64,000 nucleotides of DNA, from positions 137,968,615 to 138,032,614 of the forward strand of contig OW121848.1 in the NCBI GenBank assembly GCA_933228895.1, in the 5' to 3' direction. Below are positions 11,001 to 26,000 of this stretch, in pieces. Position 1 is the stretch's first letter. Each line of letters starts with the position of its first letter. Origin of the DNA: Platycnemis pennipes (lineage: Eukaryota; Arthropoda; Insecta; Odonata; Platycnemididae). The notes beneath the pieces were generated by a model. It was not told the origin of the DNA. It saw only the letters and a program-made list of their open reading frames with translations, and did no database searches. The position numbers were made by a program, and so were the translations under genes.

Positions 11001-14000
11001 AGAAGTAAGAATGTGCCAAGAATGAAAAACTGCATATCATTTGATAAATACCAGCTCCAGGACATGCACTAAAATGAACATGGTTCAAAATTCAATTGGG
11101 AGTTAATGCCTTGATGAGTTTATTTTTATAACAGAAAATATTGGAAGTTCCAAGAGGAAAAGGAGATCGCTGTATAATCAGGTCAAGTCAGCATAATTTA
11201 CCTGATTAATCACAATTTTTTGGGGTTTCTAGAATAGTTCATGGTTTTTAGTACAATCCACAGTCACCTCAGAGCTTTAGTTAACCAGACCAAAGATTTT
11301 ATGCAGAGAAAATTTTCAGCTAAAACAATATTAGTGACTTCTTTCCTTCCTTATCAAGTAATAGGCTATTTACAACTGGTTAGGTGCCAGCCTACTCCTT
11401 ACTATTTTCTCAGAATTTCTACATCTAGAATTATACCCCAGATTTATGTTAAAAGTACATAATTCTTATGAAGAGGAGGATGTATGACATAGGAGGAATA
11501 CATTCAAAAATCAATCTGATAGTGGAGTAAACAGCACATAAGGGAACTGTATTATTATATGGTGTGCATGAGGTTCAACCGGGGACCATCAGAAAGCCCT
11601 TATTTAAGGGAGGGACACCTGTTATGATCAAGAATATATGTATTAATGTAAGAATAGTCATTCATAATCAAAAAATTAACTATAAGGTGAATTTGCTAAA
11701 CCAGGTAAAGCTGAAAAACGTTCATGATCATGGACATGAACTTTTTATTCAATCTAAATTTTTCAGAAATGGTTGTAAGTATTCTTAAACAAAAAAGTGA
11801 AAGTGAACACATTCACTAGTTGTGATCATCATGCATCAAAAACTCTAAGATTATGGTTGGTAAGTTGATTTTTTTGAATTTTGACATGATATCATAAAAA
11901 TAAACTTTGATATATTGCATGCCTTTTTATTGTATGTAGAAAAGCATAAATACATACAATCCTGAGATTGGTTTAACACAGCTCTCCACTCCATTCACTA
12001 ATCGGCTAACCTCTTCATATAAGCATAATTCTTCTCTTTCACATCCTTAACAACCTGCTCCAAAGATTTCATGCAAGGCCTATCTTTTCCATTTTCTCCA
12101 TTCACTTTTCCCTCAATGATTGCCTTCATCAGGCCATCCTGTCTCAAAATGTGGGGGATTAATCATTCCATTCTTTTTTCAAGGGTTTCAGCAGACTTCT
12201 CTTTTCTTTCACTCTTCTAAGTCTTCTTTGTTTTGCACTCAGTGTATCCATTTTATCTTCATCTTTCTCATGTAGTAACACATCTGGAATGCTTCCAATC
12301 TTGATTTCTCTGCTGCTGTTATCGTCCAGGACTCTATTCTGTAAAGTAGGGTGCTCGAAATGTACGTTCTGAATTGTTCCCCTTACTTCCACACTCATAT
12401 TTCCAGCTGTGAGTAGATCATTTTTTGGAAGAATGCCTACTTTAACAGGACATTCCTTCTTGCTTCTTTCCTTCCTGCTTTGCCCATCGCTAATTATTCG
12501 GATTTCTAGATAAAAATATTCTTTCGACTCATTAAGTTTTTGCTTTCTTAGTTTAGTGTTAGTCTTGGCCTCCTCTCTTCTACTCACTCCATTGCCTATA
12601 TTTTATTTTTATTTATCTTCAGGTGATATCTGGCCAATGTCTTTTCTATGCTATCTATTCTACGCCTTCTATAAATCTCTTTCAGTCTCTGTCATTACCG
12701 ATTGGCAAATCGAAGATTGCTGTTTTTCCCCATTTGATATTTAGGCCTGTTCTATTTGATTTCATTGGTGGCTTTCTCTATGTATTATTATTGATTATCT
12801 ACCACTGAAGATAGGTTTCAATGGAAATTAAATTCTTCCCATGATCCCTCTACATTTCATACAATGTTTTTTTAAGTACACATTAAAAATTATAGGTGAC
12901 AGTGCACAGTCTTGTCTCACTCTTTTCTTAATTTTTGCTTCTTCACTTCTGGGTCCAGATTCAATGACAGTCACCTGTTTCACATACAAACTATGGATAA
13001 TTGTTGGCCAATGTAAGCCATTCAGATACCTTAACAATCACAAGCATTAAATTCCAATCCACATTGTCAACTGCCTTCTTCAAATCCACAAAACTAATAA
13101 AGACTGGTTTGTTCTTCATTGTCATCTTCTAGTTAAGGGCATTTGCCTTTGCCCCTTTTCTTGCACCTTTGTTTTTCATGAATTCCAACTGGTCATCCTC
13201 CAGGAACTCCTCTGCTTTTTTTTTCAATTTTTCTAAGAAACTTCACCACACATCTTAAAATTTTTTTTAAATCTCACTGATATCTGGCTTAGTAAAAACA
13301 ATGCAAATTTTATGGTAGTTCTTAATTATTTTGCATGTTTTTTGTGAGAATAATTTAATTCTATTGCCTGTGTTTCATTCATGGGAAATCCAGTGCCACC
13401 CACTTTCAGTTAATGTCATATGACACTGAATGAAAAGTGGGCAGTGCTTCTATGTAGGAAGCAATAAGAATATTCATACCAGTACAACCAGTATCTGTGC
13501 TTGATAAATGAAAATAGAACACACTTATGACCACTCAACAAAAAATGAACATCATGGGCTAGCCATAAGTACCTATTGAATCATTTACTTTCAACATAGA
13601 ATTGTTAGTTACTATGGCCAATAAAGCTTATAGAAGGAATGCCAACCAAGGTTTTCTGTTTGAAGGGAGTATTTAATAATGACATTTATTAGCACCGAAG
13701 AACTTACCATTTCATCACGAACAAAGAAGTTGTTTATATATAAAATATTTCTCCACCAGTATTTGGGGCAAACCTCATCTGCTCTTTCAGTCAGTGTGAA
13801 AAATGTTGTCTTACTATACCAGCTCATATTTATATCAACTATGCCCAGCACCACCATATATGTGGGTGTCAACCTGTGTGATAGAACACAAGGAAGGTTA
13901 ATGTGAATAGACTTCATACAACCCAGAGTCAATGACAATACCAGGTTTTCATGTGGCTACCAGGCTATTCAGAAGGATTTTATCTTTACCATTGAAAAGA

Positions 14001-17000
14001 CAAGCCACATAAGATGATCAACTAGGATACACGCAATACTGCCTTTTATGTACTTTCCAACAATTGGAAAAGGGGTTAAAGCATATTTCAGACAAGCAAA
14101 ATGAACGTAAGGAGTGCATTCATTCCTTTAGCAGACTAATCCTCCAATGCAGTGCAAAAACAAGGGGGCAGCATACCAGAAAATATTTGAACATAATGTT
14201 AGTTTGATTTGAGTAACTGACATCCAGTTGATTAATGATTATGAGGAGAATAAAATTATCCAAAAATGTCATCAAACTTACCTCAAAAATCTTCTCACAA
14301 CCATTGAAACAAATTTAGTACCTTGGAACTTCAGTGTTTCAATCTTTTGCTCTTTGCCTGCTGTATTCTTCATCTCATCTTTGAAATATAGGTAGGCCAA
14401 GAGGAAACCACTTCATTATGCCAACAAAAAATTAACATATTAATTGACATACACCCAATCTACATATTCTGAATAAAAACATGTCACTAATATGAGAATC
14501 TTAAACAAGGAAATTTTGGATTTCAGAAGATAGAACATTAAGGGATGTACAGTATTAGAGCACACTAGAATAAAGTGGTAGGATAAATATGCAAAAGATC
14601 ATTTTTTGATGGGTCCTTATATGTCATCACCATGGTGACCAATGAAATAAATAAAACTGTGATGGAACAGATACAAATTCCTTCCGTATATCATGTAAAT
14701 GCACAACTTACCTGATAAAGAAAAATGTGTCCACAGAGGGAGTAGAATTGCTTATTATTTGAGTCATAAAGTCATCAGATTCTTGCAGAGCATGTACTAA
14801 GTTATCTGAAAAATTATTAGTAGTAGATAAGTCCAAGACAATTTATAATCACACTCTCCTCAAATGTTAGAGAAAATAATGATTAATCTGAGAAAGCATT
14901 CTTTCTCTTTCCATATGGAAGAGAAAGAGTTTAGGGAAAAAGGCGAAGAAAGATTTTTAAACTAGTTTGAAGCATTTGCAATAGTCAGAAGACTTTACAA
15001 AAGTAATATTGATTCCTATCCCTAAGAAAAAGTGGAAAATAATATTTTTCTATATTCCTCAAATTATATAATTTAGCAGAATATTCTGCTTTGTATGGAC
15101 GGCTACTTGGAAAAAGGCATTTGCTGGGGTAATCTCTTAATCTTCACAAAATAAAGGAATATATCCTGATAATATTTTATATTCCTGTCTCTCACCAGTC
15201 TCATAACCTCTATTACATCATATGACTTAATTCCTTTCCTAAATACACTGATCCTTCCCTAAGTAATCATTTATTGTTGGATTGTCTAACCTTAAATTTG
15301 TAACCTATAGGGCTATCTCTGCTGCTTGTAAAATCAACCATACCCAAGTAGCAGTTAATATACAGTATTAGGAAGCAGAATTTGTGAAAAACAATTTTGG
15401 TCTTTTTTAAGGCTGGAAATTAACTACAGAGAGAGGAAAATAGCATCAATCAACATAGCATTCATAAAATATGCCAATTAATGTTCACCAGACTTTAGGT
15501 TAACCAATTAATGGAAAGATAGCCTAAAAGGATCAATGAATTATTACAGAAACTGTAAAGGCTTTAAAGTGGGCTGCAGTTATGTTATCATTAAGAAACA
15601 AATACTCTGTGGGTTATCAGCTAAAACAAATGCAGGCAAGGATAGCAGGAATACTTAAATATTTTCTTTGATTCACTGTTTTTAGTTGGTTGGTTATTTA
15701 GGGGAGGCAATTCTGACAGCTGAGGTCATTTGCACCACTGTTTTTAGAAACATGGCACAAGGATCAGTATAAGTTAGTATATTATCAATGGAGACCTACA
15801 AAACAAAATCATTCCATTGTTCTAGCATATAAATAAATACTAGATAAGTATAGAAAATCAGAAATATCTCCCCCTATCAGTAAAGTCACTTTGCTGTTAT
15901 CAGGTTATGCAACAGAATGCTTAAATCATTTCTTCCTTTGAGGACAGGTGAGTAGATGAGTTAAGGTAGAACATTTTTAAGAAAAGGATAGAGAGGAACT
16001 CAGAGCTGGAATTCATTCCTCTTAATATAAGATGGCAAGGGGTTCATCCTCACAGGTCCCATCAGAGGCATACATAGACAAAGTACTGCCCCTGAAGTGC
16101 TCTCTACTAGGCACTCAATTAACCCTTCCACATGGCATGTCGTAAATTCACATCTGGAAAGCATTCAGACCCGCTGATGGCGGATGTGAATTCATGTCCA
16201 GCTCTCAGCTCCTTAGATAGTGGTACCACTGCGCATGATGCGCATCATAGCTGTTTTGAAGAGCCCGAGTGAGTTCTGCAGTCATCAGTGAGACTCCACC
16301 CATCACTTGGGGAAAGTCAGTTTTTGTTGCTGTCTTAATTAATGTATTTGTGAAAAACCCAAAAAACTGCAGTCAGTCAGAGGTCAACAAATAAAGGCTC
16401 AGCGTTGAAAGATTAAGGTCCAGTATTCCAACAAAAAATATCTGCCACTGCTAGGGTTTAAACATACACCTTCATTATGGGACTTGGGACATTATGGGAT
16501 CATTCATACTCCAGCCATTTACCATCTCCATCCCCATTGAACAACTTAAGTAAAACTGCAAGACATTCTGGTGAATATGAAACTATTATCATAAAAATAT
16601 GAATAGGAAAGTAATCTCACCACAATAGTCAGCAAGGAAGTACACTGAGTGAACCATTATGATCCAAGTCATGCCAATGAATCGCATTCCATGTATGGCA
16701 CACACAGAATCCTCGCCCACATGTGTATCAAAGATGGTGGTTGTGTTTCTGGGTACAGAGAAGCACATCAAGAAGTGACCTAATGCACCTGAAATGACAA
16801 TGTAAAATACTGGATAAAGAAAACTAAAAATATTGACCACACCACCTCTGAAATACAGAATTGTTCACCATTATAGTTGCAGAAACAGTCAAAATGGTTC
16901 TGCATTGTTTTTGGAATACAATTCTTTAAGCATTTCAAATTGTGATTAAATTGATGAGAGTAATATCAAATACTTAAACTGTCATAAAATTCTAGTCTAA

Positions 17001-20000
17001 TCAACTTTATCACCTTTTTATGCATTGTGGATTAGTTGCATAAGCATAATGCTGTAACCAAATGTACAGAATATCGAAGTACCTATGTATTTGTTACTCT
17101 CATACAGTTCACCATAACAGCAAAAATATTCTGAATTTTTCTGCAATGCGTTAATCCCCACATTGCCATTGGTGGCTTCAGTGTTCTCTTATCAATATTA
17201 AATATTTTCCTGGCATGAAAATCTAGATAAAAAATGTAAAAATAACTTTTTCTTCAATGCAGGTTATGCTTACATAACCAAATGAGCTGAATAGCTATGT
17301 ATTTGAAACACACATGAAAAAATTTTAGTGGATGAGCATACAGGACATGTGATCGCATGAGACCAGCCCATAAGGAGAGTCACATCCATAAGATGACATT
17401 AAGCCTGATTATCAAAGATAGTGTATCTGAGAATCAATAACTAATACATACATTACACACTTGTAGTAATCATAGAAATGACTTCTTGAATAATATGGTT
17501 TTATAATTGATGAACTGTACCAAAAAGGTATGAATAGTGTAATTTATAACTACCAGTGAGTGCAAAACCTTCACAAATTCAACCTTTCTCTACCAAAAAA
17601 TATCTATTTAACTTTTCATTGAGCTTTTGAAATAAAACAGTGAGGGAAGTGTACATACAAAATAAATAAATCTTACTCATGCGTACATAGGTAAAATTTA
17701 CTCTACCTCATATAAGTAAATTATTTGCATGATTAAAAGCTACATAAATATCTCTTTCTAACAATAATCCATTCATTGTATATTTGCATTGTATATTTTA
17801 ATTGTTTGTTTAAAGTACCAACATCTTCCCCTTTTATGTATTGCCATTAATTTTATATATGAATGTCTTATTAAAAAATAAAATACATGACACTGAATAA
17901 TGGTGGAGGATGATCAAGATTAGGTAAAATTAAAGCTTTGAAATTTAATATGATTCCTCATTAATCACAGAAATTGCAGAGTGCCATATGAACTTCCAAC
18001 CAATGCAAACAGATCCTAGCAATAACATAAGAAGTTTTCTCCTTGACACAGTATTAAAGCCCATTTGACATGGTCAAACTAATTTGACAATTAATTGGCA
18101 CAATAATGATGCTCAATATCAAGTAAAAATTGAGTACTATGTGTTCCCCATGACAGACACCAATATTGGTCATTACAATGCTCATATATCCTGCATGAGA
18201 TGCCACAGTATATTTAAAAAGAACATCACAAAACAAAGGTTTATTGAATGAGAGATAAAATATGGTGATAAAAGTATAATTATTATTATAAGCATTACAA
18301 TTGTCTGTAAAAGAAACTCCAAGATTATAACTGTTTAAACTTTAATGCCGAAGAAGCAGCGTTGATATGTGTTTTTGTTTTGGTCACTAGGATATGCCAA
18401 AGCTAACATCTGAATTTAGATTGGCCAGCAGAAAACAGAATTTGTTCTAAAATGCAATATTTAATCACACATTATCAATGTGATTGTCATATTGGGATTG
18501 GGTGGGAAATTGACATGAGGCAACCGGCACACAATCCAATTTCCAATAGATTGAACTATAAATTGGATTTTGTCAAACAGGCTTAAGCTAGGACATTCCT
18601 CTTCAAATGATGCATTCATGACAAGCTACATATTACTATTCTCCAGAGGCACATTTGACTCATACATGTGAAGCTTTAATTAGCCAACACAATGTTGAAG
18701 CAATATTCCAGTCTCCACGGACCTATATTTTACAATAACTACCAAGGAATATCGATTCTCACCCTCATACAACTAGGTCTGATCTACTGACCTTGTCTGG
18801 GCTCTTTGGCCTCTTGTTTCGGGGACTTATTCAACTCAACAGCTATCATTCCTTTATTAGGAGTCATTGTTCCAATATTATTAGATTGTCGTCCTGAAAA
18901 GACTCATAATCACACAGTTCACATAAGTTAACATTCACATTAATTGATCTGAAAAAGGTTATATTCAATAAGATCAACAATTATGAAGGATAATGCTGTC
19001 ATAACTAAATTTTGGCTTCAAAGAAAATAAAAATGAGAAGTTAAAACAATTTGAACATAAAAATATTTATCAAAAAACTCTTTTGATATTTTCATCAATT
19101 TTTTTTATCCAGCACATTTATGTAGTTTTCAAATAAATTTCAACAAATGGAGCTTATGCTAGAGAGAGAGAGATAATAAGTGAATATCACAAGAGCTTTC
19201 TTCATCAGTGAGCATCATTGTCGCTATTCAATAAAATTACAGTTCCTTTTAATGCCTCACCATTATGATTGGTATCCATGACAAGTAACTCAACATCAAC
19301 TGGTCTAGAACCATCAGCTCCAGGCTTTCTGTTCAAGTCAATGTTTTCCATTGGCACCACTTTAGAGGACAGGGCCTTCCTGAGAGCAGGGCTCCATATT
19401 ACCATGTCATAGTAAGTTCCTGCCAGCATCAGGAACAGCAAAAGGAATATTACAAACCTGTGGATAGAATGGTATATAATAGAAAGTTCAACAAAGAGCT
19501 AAAAAAGTCTATCCAAGCTATTGTCAGTAGTTGAAAGTATCCATTGTGTTTTTATATACTGGACATTGATTGGCGAAGATTTTTTGTATTGCTTCATTAC
19601 TATCAATTTTGGAACCATTTCAAAACATTAATGCTTTCTTTGAAAGAACCTCATTCCCTGCATTTCATTTTTAGACACTTAGTCATCTCCTTCACACCAA
19701 TTGCCTATTTCAAGGCGATGACTGGTAAATCCTTACATTGAGGGGATGATAGATCTGCTTACAGACATTCCTCACCTAAATCAAAATTGAGGTGCACAGT
19801 TTGAGAATTCAAGACTTGAATGGTAGTAATTTACTCTAGAATAGCATATACTCTTTCATATTTGAACCATACACATTGAATATGTACTTGGACACCATTA
19901 ACTGATTGATTACACTATACTACAAAATGTAACTGATGCCCTACATGACTTTATAACACCTTCGAGATCTTTCCATAACTGAACGCAAAAATCTGATTCC

Positions 20001-23000
20001 GAATATTCCTCTTTTCACTTAAAAAAAGTACTAATACGATTCTATTTTATTCTATTTGCCCTACATGACTTTGTAAAACCTTCGAGATCTTCCCATTTCT
20101 GAACGCAAAAATCTGATTCCGAATATTCCTCTTTTCACTTAAAAAAAAGTACTAATGCGATTCCATTTTATTCTGTTTCATTCATTGCTAGAGTGACTCT
20201 GATAAAGACAAAACAGATTTTAAAAGTATTTTTGTAGTTGTGTTTCTATCAATCATTATTTAAATGGAGATGTCAATTTTTTTAAATTGTGAGATTGTCA
20301 TATCTTGATTGCTAATGAGATGTGCTAAGGGTTTTATTTACTTAACACTTTTTGATTGACTTCTTCAAATAAATTTATTGAAACAAATTCACAGCAATCG
20401 AACACTGTGATTCACAGTTTTTCTTGGCATAATTACTATGCACCAACAGTAAAAAATATTTAACCCACCGAATCTAAACCCGACATTTTCACTTATCTGT
20501 CGACATCCAATGGCAAACGGCTCGCGTTGTATCCTTAAGCTTATGCTTGCCCGGACTACACAGAGGTACTTTTCCTATCGTCTACGGTTGGATGAGGAGG
20601 AGGGGGGTTGCATACATCCTGATCGGGGAAAAAAGTTTGCGGGTGGAAAGACATTGGGGGTGAATAGGGACTGACTGGGGGTGGTGGTTACTCCGACATG
20701 CACGTGCTGGGAAGCATCCTCCTCAATTTTCACCCAGATGAATTCGTGGAATCGTTCTAACGCAAATCTTGCGAGAAATTTGTTATGCAACCGTGAAATC
20801 TGATGTACGGAAGCTCATAACAGGAAAATATGGACGAGAGACCCGCAGCGAGCGGTGAACAAATTCGCGGAATAACCAAGACGGTATGAAAAAGTTTCAC
20901 CTTAGGACTAACGGGACAAAGGGCATAGAATTTTCATGTGTTTGGACTGCTTCAAATTGGTTCACTAATCACTCAATTGGAAATTCATCCTAGTTCAGCT
21001 ATTCTTATTATTCACAGTAGTAAAGGAGGTCAAAGGGTAGTTTAAAAGTAGGTTAGTCAAAGGTAGGTTAAAAAACATACTACCTCCAACCACGGCAGGG
21101 AACTGTATTTATAAATAGGATAATGTGAAACTCATAAGTTACAATCAAGCCGCAAATCCCGAACAAAAACCATATGATGTCCGAAAAGAACAAACTTAAC
21201 GAATTTCACTAAAAGGCGTTATTCATTATAACTGAATTCTCAAAAATGTCTACTTTTAAAACCTTATTCCAAGTACTGACAATCAAGAATTGATCTGGAA
21301 GCTTTTCGATTGAAGACCATGAATCCCAAACCCAATTTTGAAACGAGAGAGGAATGCCTCGTCATTTGGAATCGGCCATTTGGCCCATAGTTTTTAATAT
21401 AGCTTGAACACCTTTGATTTACTCTCTATGAGACTAGTGATAGGCGTGTTATCCTCTTGACCTTCAAGAAGTAGCAAGCGTCAGCTACTTGAAGTGGAAT
21501 ATCATCATTTATGATAAATTCTGGCATTGTAACTAACACACGAGCGAGACCATAGAATTAATCACATGCATAACACCATACACCTCTTATCGAGGTTCAA
21601 AAGTGGACTGAGTAACTGCTGAGGCTGCCCATAGACTAATTTTTATTGGTAGAATATTATGATGATGAATCTTCTTGTGAAAAAATATCGCCAAGTTCGA
21701 AACAATCTAACCCCTGAAAATTTCACTAAAGAAGAAAAAATATAAGATTTCAAGTGTACCTAGATGACTATTATTACTAATCATTATACGAGCATTTTCT
21801 TTCTATCTGGTTATCTCTGGTGGGCTGTGTTTCTGATTGGACACAATACGCTGGTTATCGTATTTCTGGGAGTTTAACCACATATACCTACCCAAACCCA
21901 CGCACTAGGTGGAACTCCAAACCGCATTCTTTAAGTTTCTGATTGAGCGTGTTAATCTCTTGATAACTACCAAGCTTCATTCGTAACTCAATGAAGGCAT
22001 TCCAAAATTAGGAGTTCAACACAATCATTATTTTTCAATCATATAATTTATCAACTGCAACCCTCCATTCTTCCCTATCCATGCCTAGCTCGGTTACATC
22101 CTGGCACCTTTTCCTAAATTCCTCTACACGATATATGGCCCTTCGCCTTCCTCGCAGTCTTTTATTTTCCCCTCAGGTATGTCCTTGGATAATCAATTTT
22201 ATGCCAGTGTGTCAACAATCAATATTAATATGATAGTTTAAAAAAACTGAGCATCAAATGTGAATGAAAGAAATGGTCCTTATAATTTAACCCATTATTT
22301 TAAATTTTTTTGTTCAAAGTGACACAAATACTGAAATTTCTCTCGTTCACTTATTTTGAAATTCTGATTGATGTGGTTCTCTGATGTTCATTGTTTTCCA
22401 TCCTCTCATTGTCTTTCCTCGTGACGCAAGTTCTCTTGCGGCTTTACACATAACTCATGTCCCCTCCCCTTTTGACCCTTTCCCTCCACCTTGACCTCAT
22501 TATACAATTTTCCCCCACATCGTTTAGCCCTCCTTCCACTCATTTTTTTTGGTACATACGGTGTCGCATGAAATTGACAAGTGAGCTTGATTGTCACAAT
22601 GCTAAGTTTCGACAATAATCAATTTTTAGGAACAGTCAAAATTTCTCTTAGATTTTTATCTTCACTCTCATGATCCTAAAAGTTTTCACCAGGTGACGTC
22701 GCATACTATCGCCTATATATTTCTTATAATATTAGTTTCTTCATTTTTAGACCAATGAGTGGTTATATTTACATTAACATTATAATTGAAGTAAATGGTT
22801 CGTTAAATGACTTCTAGTTTGGCATGACGATTAATAATAAGATCGTTAGCATCAATACTTTCAAAAGCTATTTGTAAGTGGGAGTCTGCGAAATCAGGAA
22901 TCAAAACACTCATGGCATTCCCCTTTAACTGTTTTCAGAGCTAAGCTTACAAAAACTGAAGGTTGGGATTTGCTGAATAAGTCTTAACAGACATCTCAAT

Positions 23001-26000
23001 TCACTCGCAACAGTAAGAGCAGAATCCACCTTGTTATAAGCCCTATCAGAAAGCCTAGGATGACACGGATATTCGTTATCTTACATCTTTTATTCAGGAC
23101 AGCAAAAAAGCGTAGGTTTCTCATCCTTTCAAGCACCAGAAGGGCTGCATAACACATATACAACGACTAAATATAAACGCATTTCGATCTGAGAGTGTAA
23201 TGCCAATATCAGCTCATATATAAACCTACTGTCGGAAATAATAAAGCACGATGGAATTGGAAATTTCAAGGCAACTCAGCCGCTAGTTTTTAAGAATTTT
23301 CTTATTATAAAAGTATGAATTGAGCAGAAAAATAAAAAAAACGGGCTTATGTCCCGTACTTTCCTCAAATTTCTTTCCGCAAAAGAAAATTACCCCTTGA
23401 GAAAGCTGAAAATTGATGAGTTTTGACAACGCTCTCAGTTTAGTTCTTTCGTTGAACTAATTTTCTAAAAGAACCTTCCCCATCGGCGGTATGAGCTCGT
23501 GGAATTTACCAAGTATTCACCTTCCACTGGTCAGTGCGTCAACGAAGAAAGATGTGTCGGATCTAAGGGGGACGGCGTCATCGGATAGAGACGCTACGGG
23601 TGGATAAAGAAGCCCTCACTACGGCTGAGCACCCACTCTGATTTCGCGCGTTAGCCACTTACGCCATGATTCCGAACTTGGGCTTCGTGGTGAGTGACTC
23701 GGGATGCCATCTCAAACTCCGCACGCCTTCCAGCTGGAGTTTCAGTCCGAGGAGCCTCTGGAGCGGAAGATCCCTTTGGGCGAGCGATTCCTCCACGAGG
23801 GTCCCCAGCGTCTCTTCAGGGCACACGTTGGGAGCGCACAGCGCCACTAAAACCAGGTCCTGGAAAGTCGGGAGAGAAGAAAATTTAGAAGGACGCTTTG
23901 CGGGTATTGTGTAACTCACACAGAAGTGAGCGGAAGGATACTATGCACAATATACTTTCATGGGGTCGCAGTAGTAGTTATACGGGGGAGGCAACCGACA
24001 ACCTAGGTCATTTGAGCTATTTAAGGATAGAATGACATTTGAATAGAGGTAGGTCTTATCAGGGAGCGGAGGAAGGGTGGAGAGAAACACGCCGTCGGAT
24101 TAGACGGCCCTTAACGAAAGGCGACAAGGGGATCAGGATTTAGCGTCTCATTCGACGGACGGAGTACTGTACTCGAAGTGTTCTCAAAACAGCACTCAAG
24201 TAGTGACCGGTATACTAATGAAAAACCTAACAAGATTTCGCATTAATTGGTGAGGTAAAGGAAATGTGAAAATATTTCATATTAAAATATACTTCATTAG
24301 GTAGTATACTTGGTTTTAAGGCGTTCCAAGGGCTTAGGATGTACCGCACAGTCTAACATATGGTATATCCTATCCCAATCTAGCACGAAACCCATGACTG
24401 ACTTGGCTACCGCGGTCAGCTTACTTCATTACGTATTACTCGTACCCACTTAAACGTACAAACAATACTGTTCAGTCGTTGAGTTGATTAACACAAAAAT
24501 TCATTTCCTTCTCATTCAAAAAATACTCTGACATTATTGGCGGCGCAAAAATGATATCATGCACAAAAGTGTCCTTTCAACTTTGTCTTTCACGATCCCC
24601 TTTGTAAAATTAGAAAATACCCTTCCAGGCTAAGTTTCTGAGGTATTTTGACTCTCTCATTTCAAATGTATGGTATACCAAGTTTCTGTAAGAAAATTAA
24701 TGCACGACATGAAGATTTTACGCAAAGCAAAATAGAAGGGAGAAAACTTTCTGTTACCACATATATATTTTAAACATTCAATCTGTTTTTAAACACTAGC
24801 TTTACGATCAGTAGGATTTCGCAGGTGTTTCAAACCCCCCTTCTTGTGTGGGTGTTTTCCTGCAGTGTTTTTTTCATAAAGGATGTAAGTATAATAATCC
24901 TCACGTTTTCCCCACATTGAAAACTTTCTCACGCACCATTTGTTGTTTAATATTGATATATTGTGTACATATTTATTATTCTTGAATCCCTAGAAGTATA
25001 TTCTTTGATGTTCTTTAACATCAGTTTGTAATTGATTTAGGTATTGACCAATATATGTTTTACGTATTTATTTTGACGAGGGGTTAGATGGCAGAAGGGA
25101 CAGTTTTGTCTTCTACGTGCAAAATTGCAATAAAGCTAGCACGTACGTAACGGAGATCAGTAGCCCAGCTTCTGATCTCACTTTCGGATAGATTGGTAGC
25201 TCTGACGCAGGTGTGGCCTAGGGCACCGAATAATTTCGGTTGACCCTGTCCATCCACTTATTTTCTAAAGGATATAATATTTCCATACTTACCGGAGCCG
25301 GATTAAATTAGATCTCTCAACATGAGGATATGGCGTCCTACCACGACTTTCCCACAATCAACACATGCCAAACACGTGCAGCACGAAAGGAAAAATGCTT
25401 CTGACTTCACATCGGGCTCTTCTAAGATCTTTCCTCTAAATATACAATGAAATGGCCAAAAAATATTACGTCGTCACTTAGTTTCCCATAAATAAAGTAA
25501 TGTGCATCGAATTTTTCCACCGTGATCGGCAAATAGGTAGAATTATTTTAAGGTGCTTCGACTACTAAGGTCATTTTGCACCTTTACTATACCAGATTAA
25601 AAGCAAGTGTTAGAAAAACAATTCCTGGTTTGTATATAGGAATACTTAGGAATAGTATAAACAAGTGATAAAAATTTTAGGGTAGGATTACATTATGGAA
25701 CATTATGGAACGTGAGATCGTTTCGGATCTATGGAAGACTGGAGAACCCTAAGGTGGAAATTTGAAGAATGGTCCTCGACGTATTAGGAATCAGCGAAAT
25801 GAAGTGGCCCGAAGATGGAGACTTTTGGAGTGGAAGCTACAGGATTATACACACGGGATCATTAAATGGTAATGCTGGAGTAGGAATCATACTCGGAAAG
25901 AATGTCGGAATGCATGTGAAGAGCTTCCTGCAGTACAATGGAAGGATAATAATGGTGAAGATCGAGACCAAACCTATAGATACCGTAGTGGTGCAGGTTT

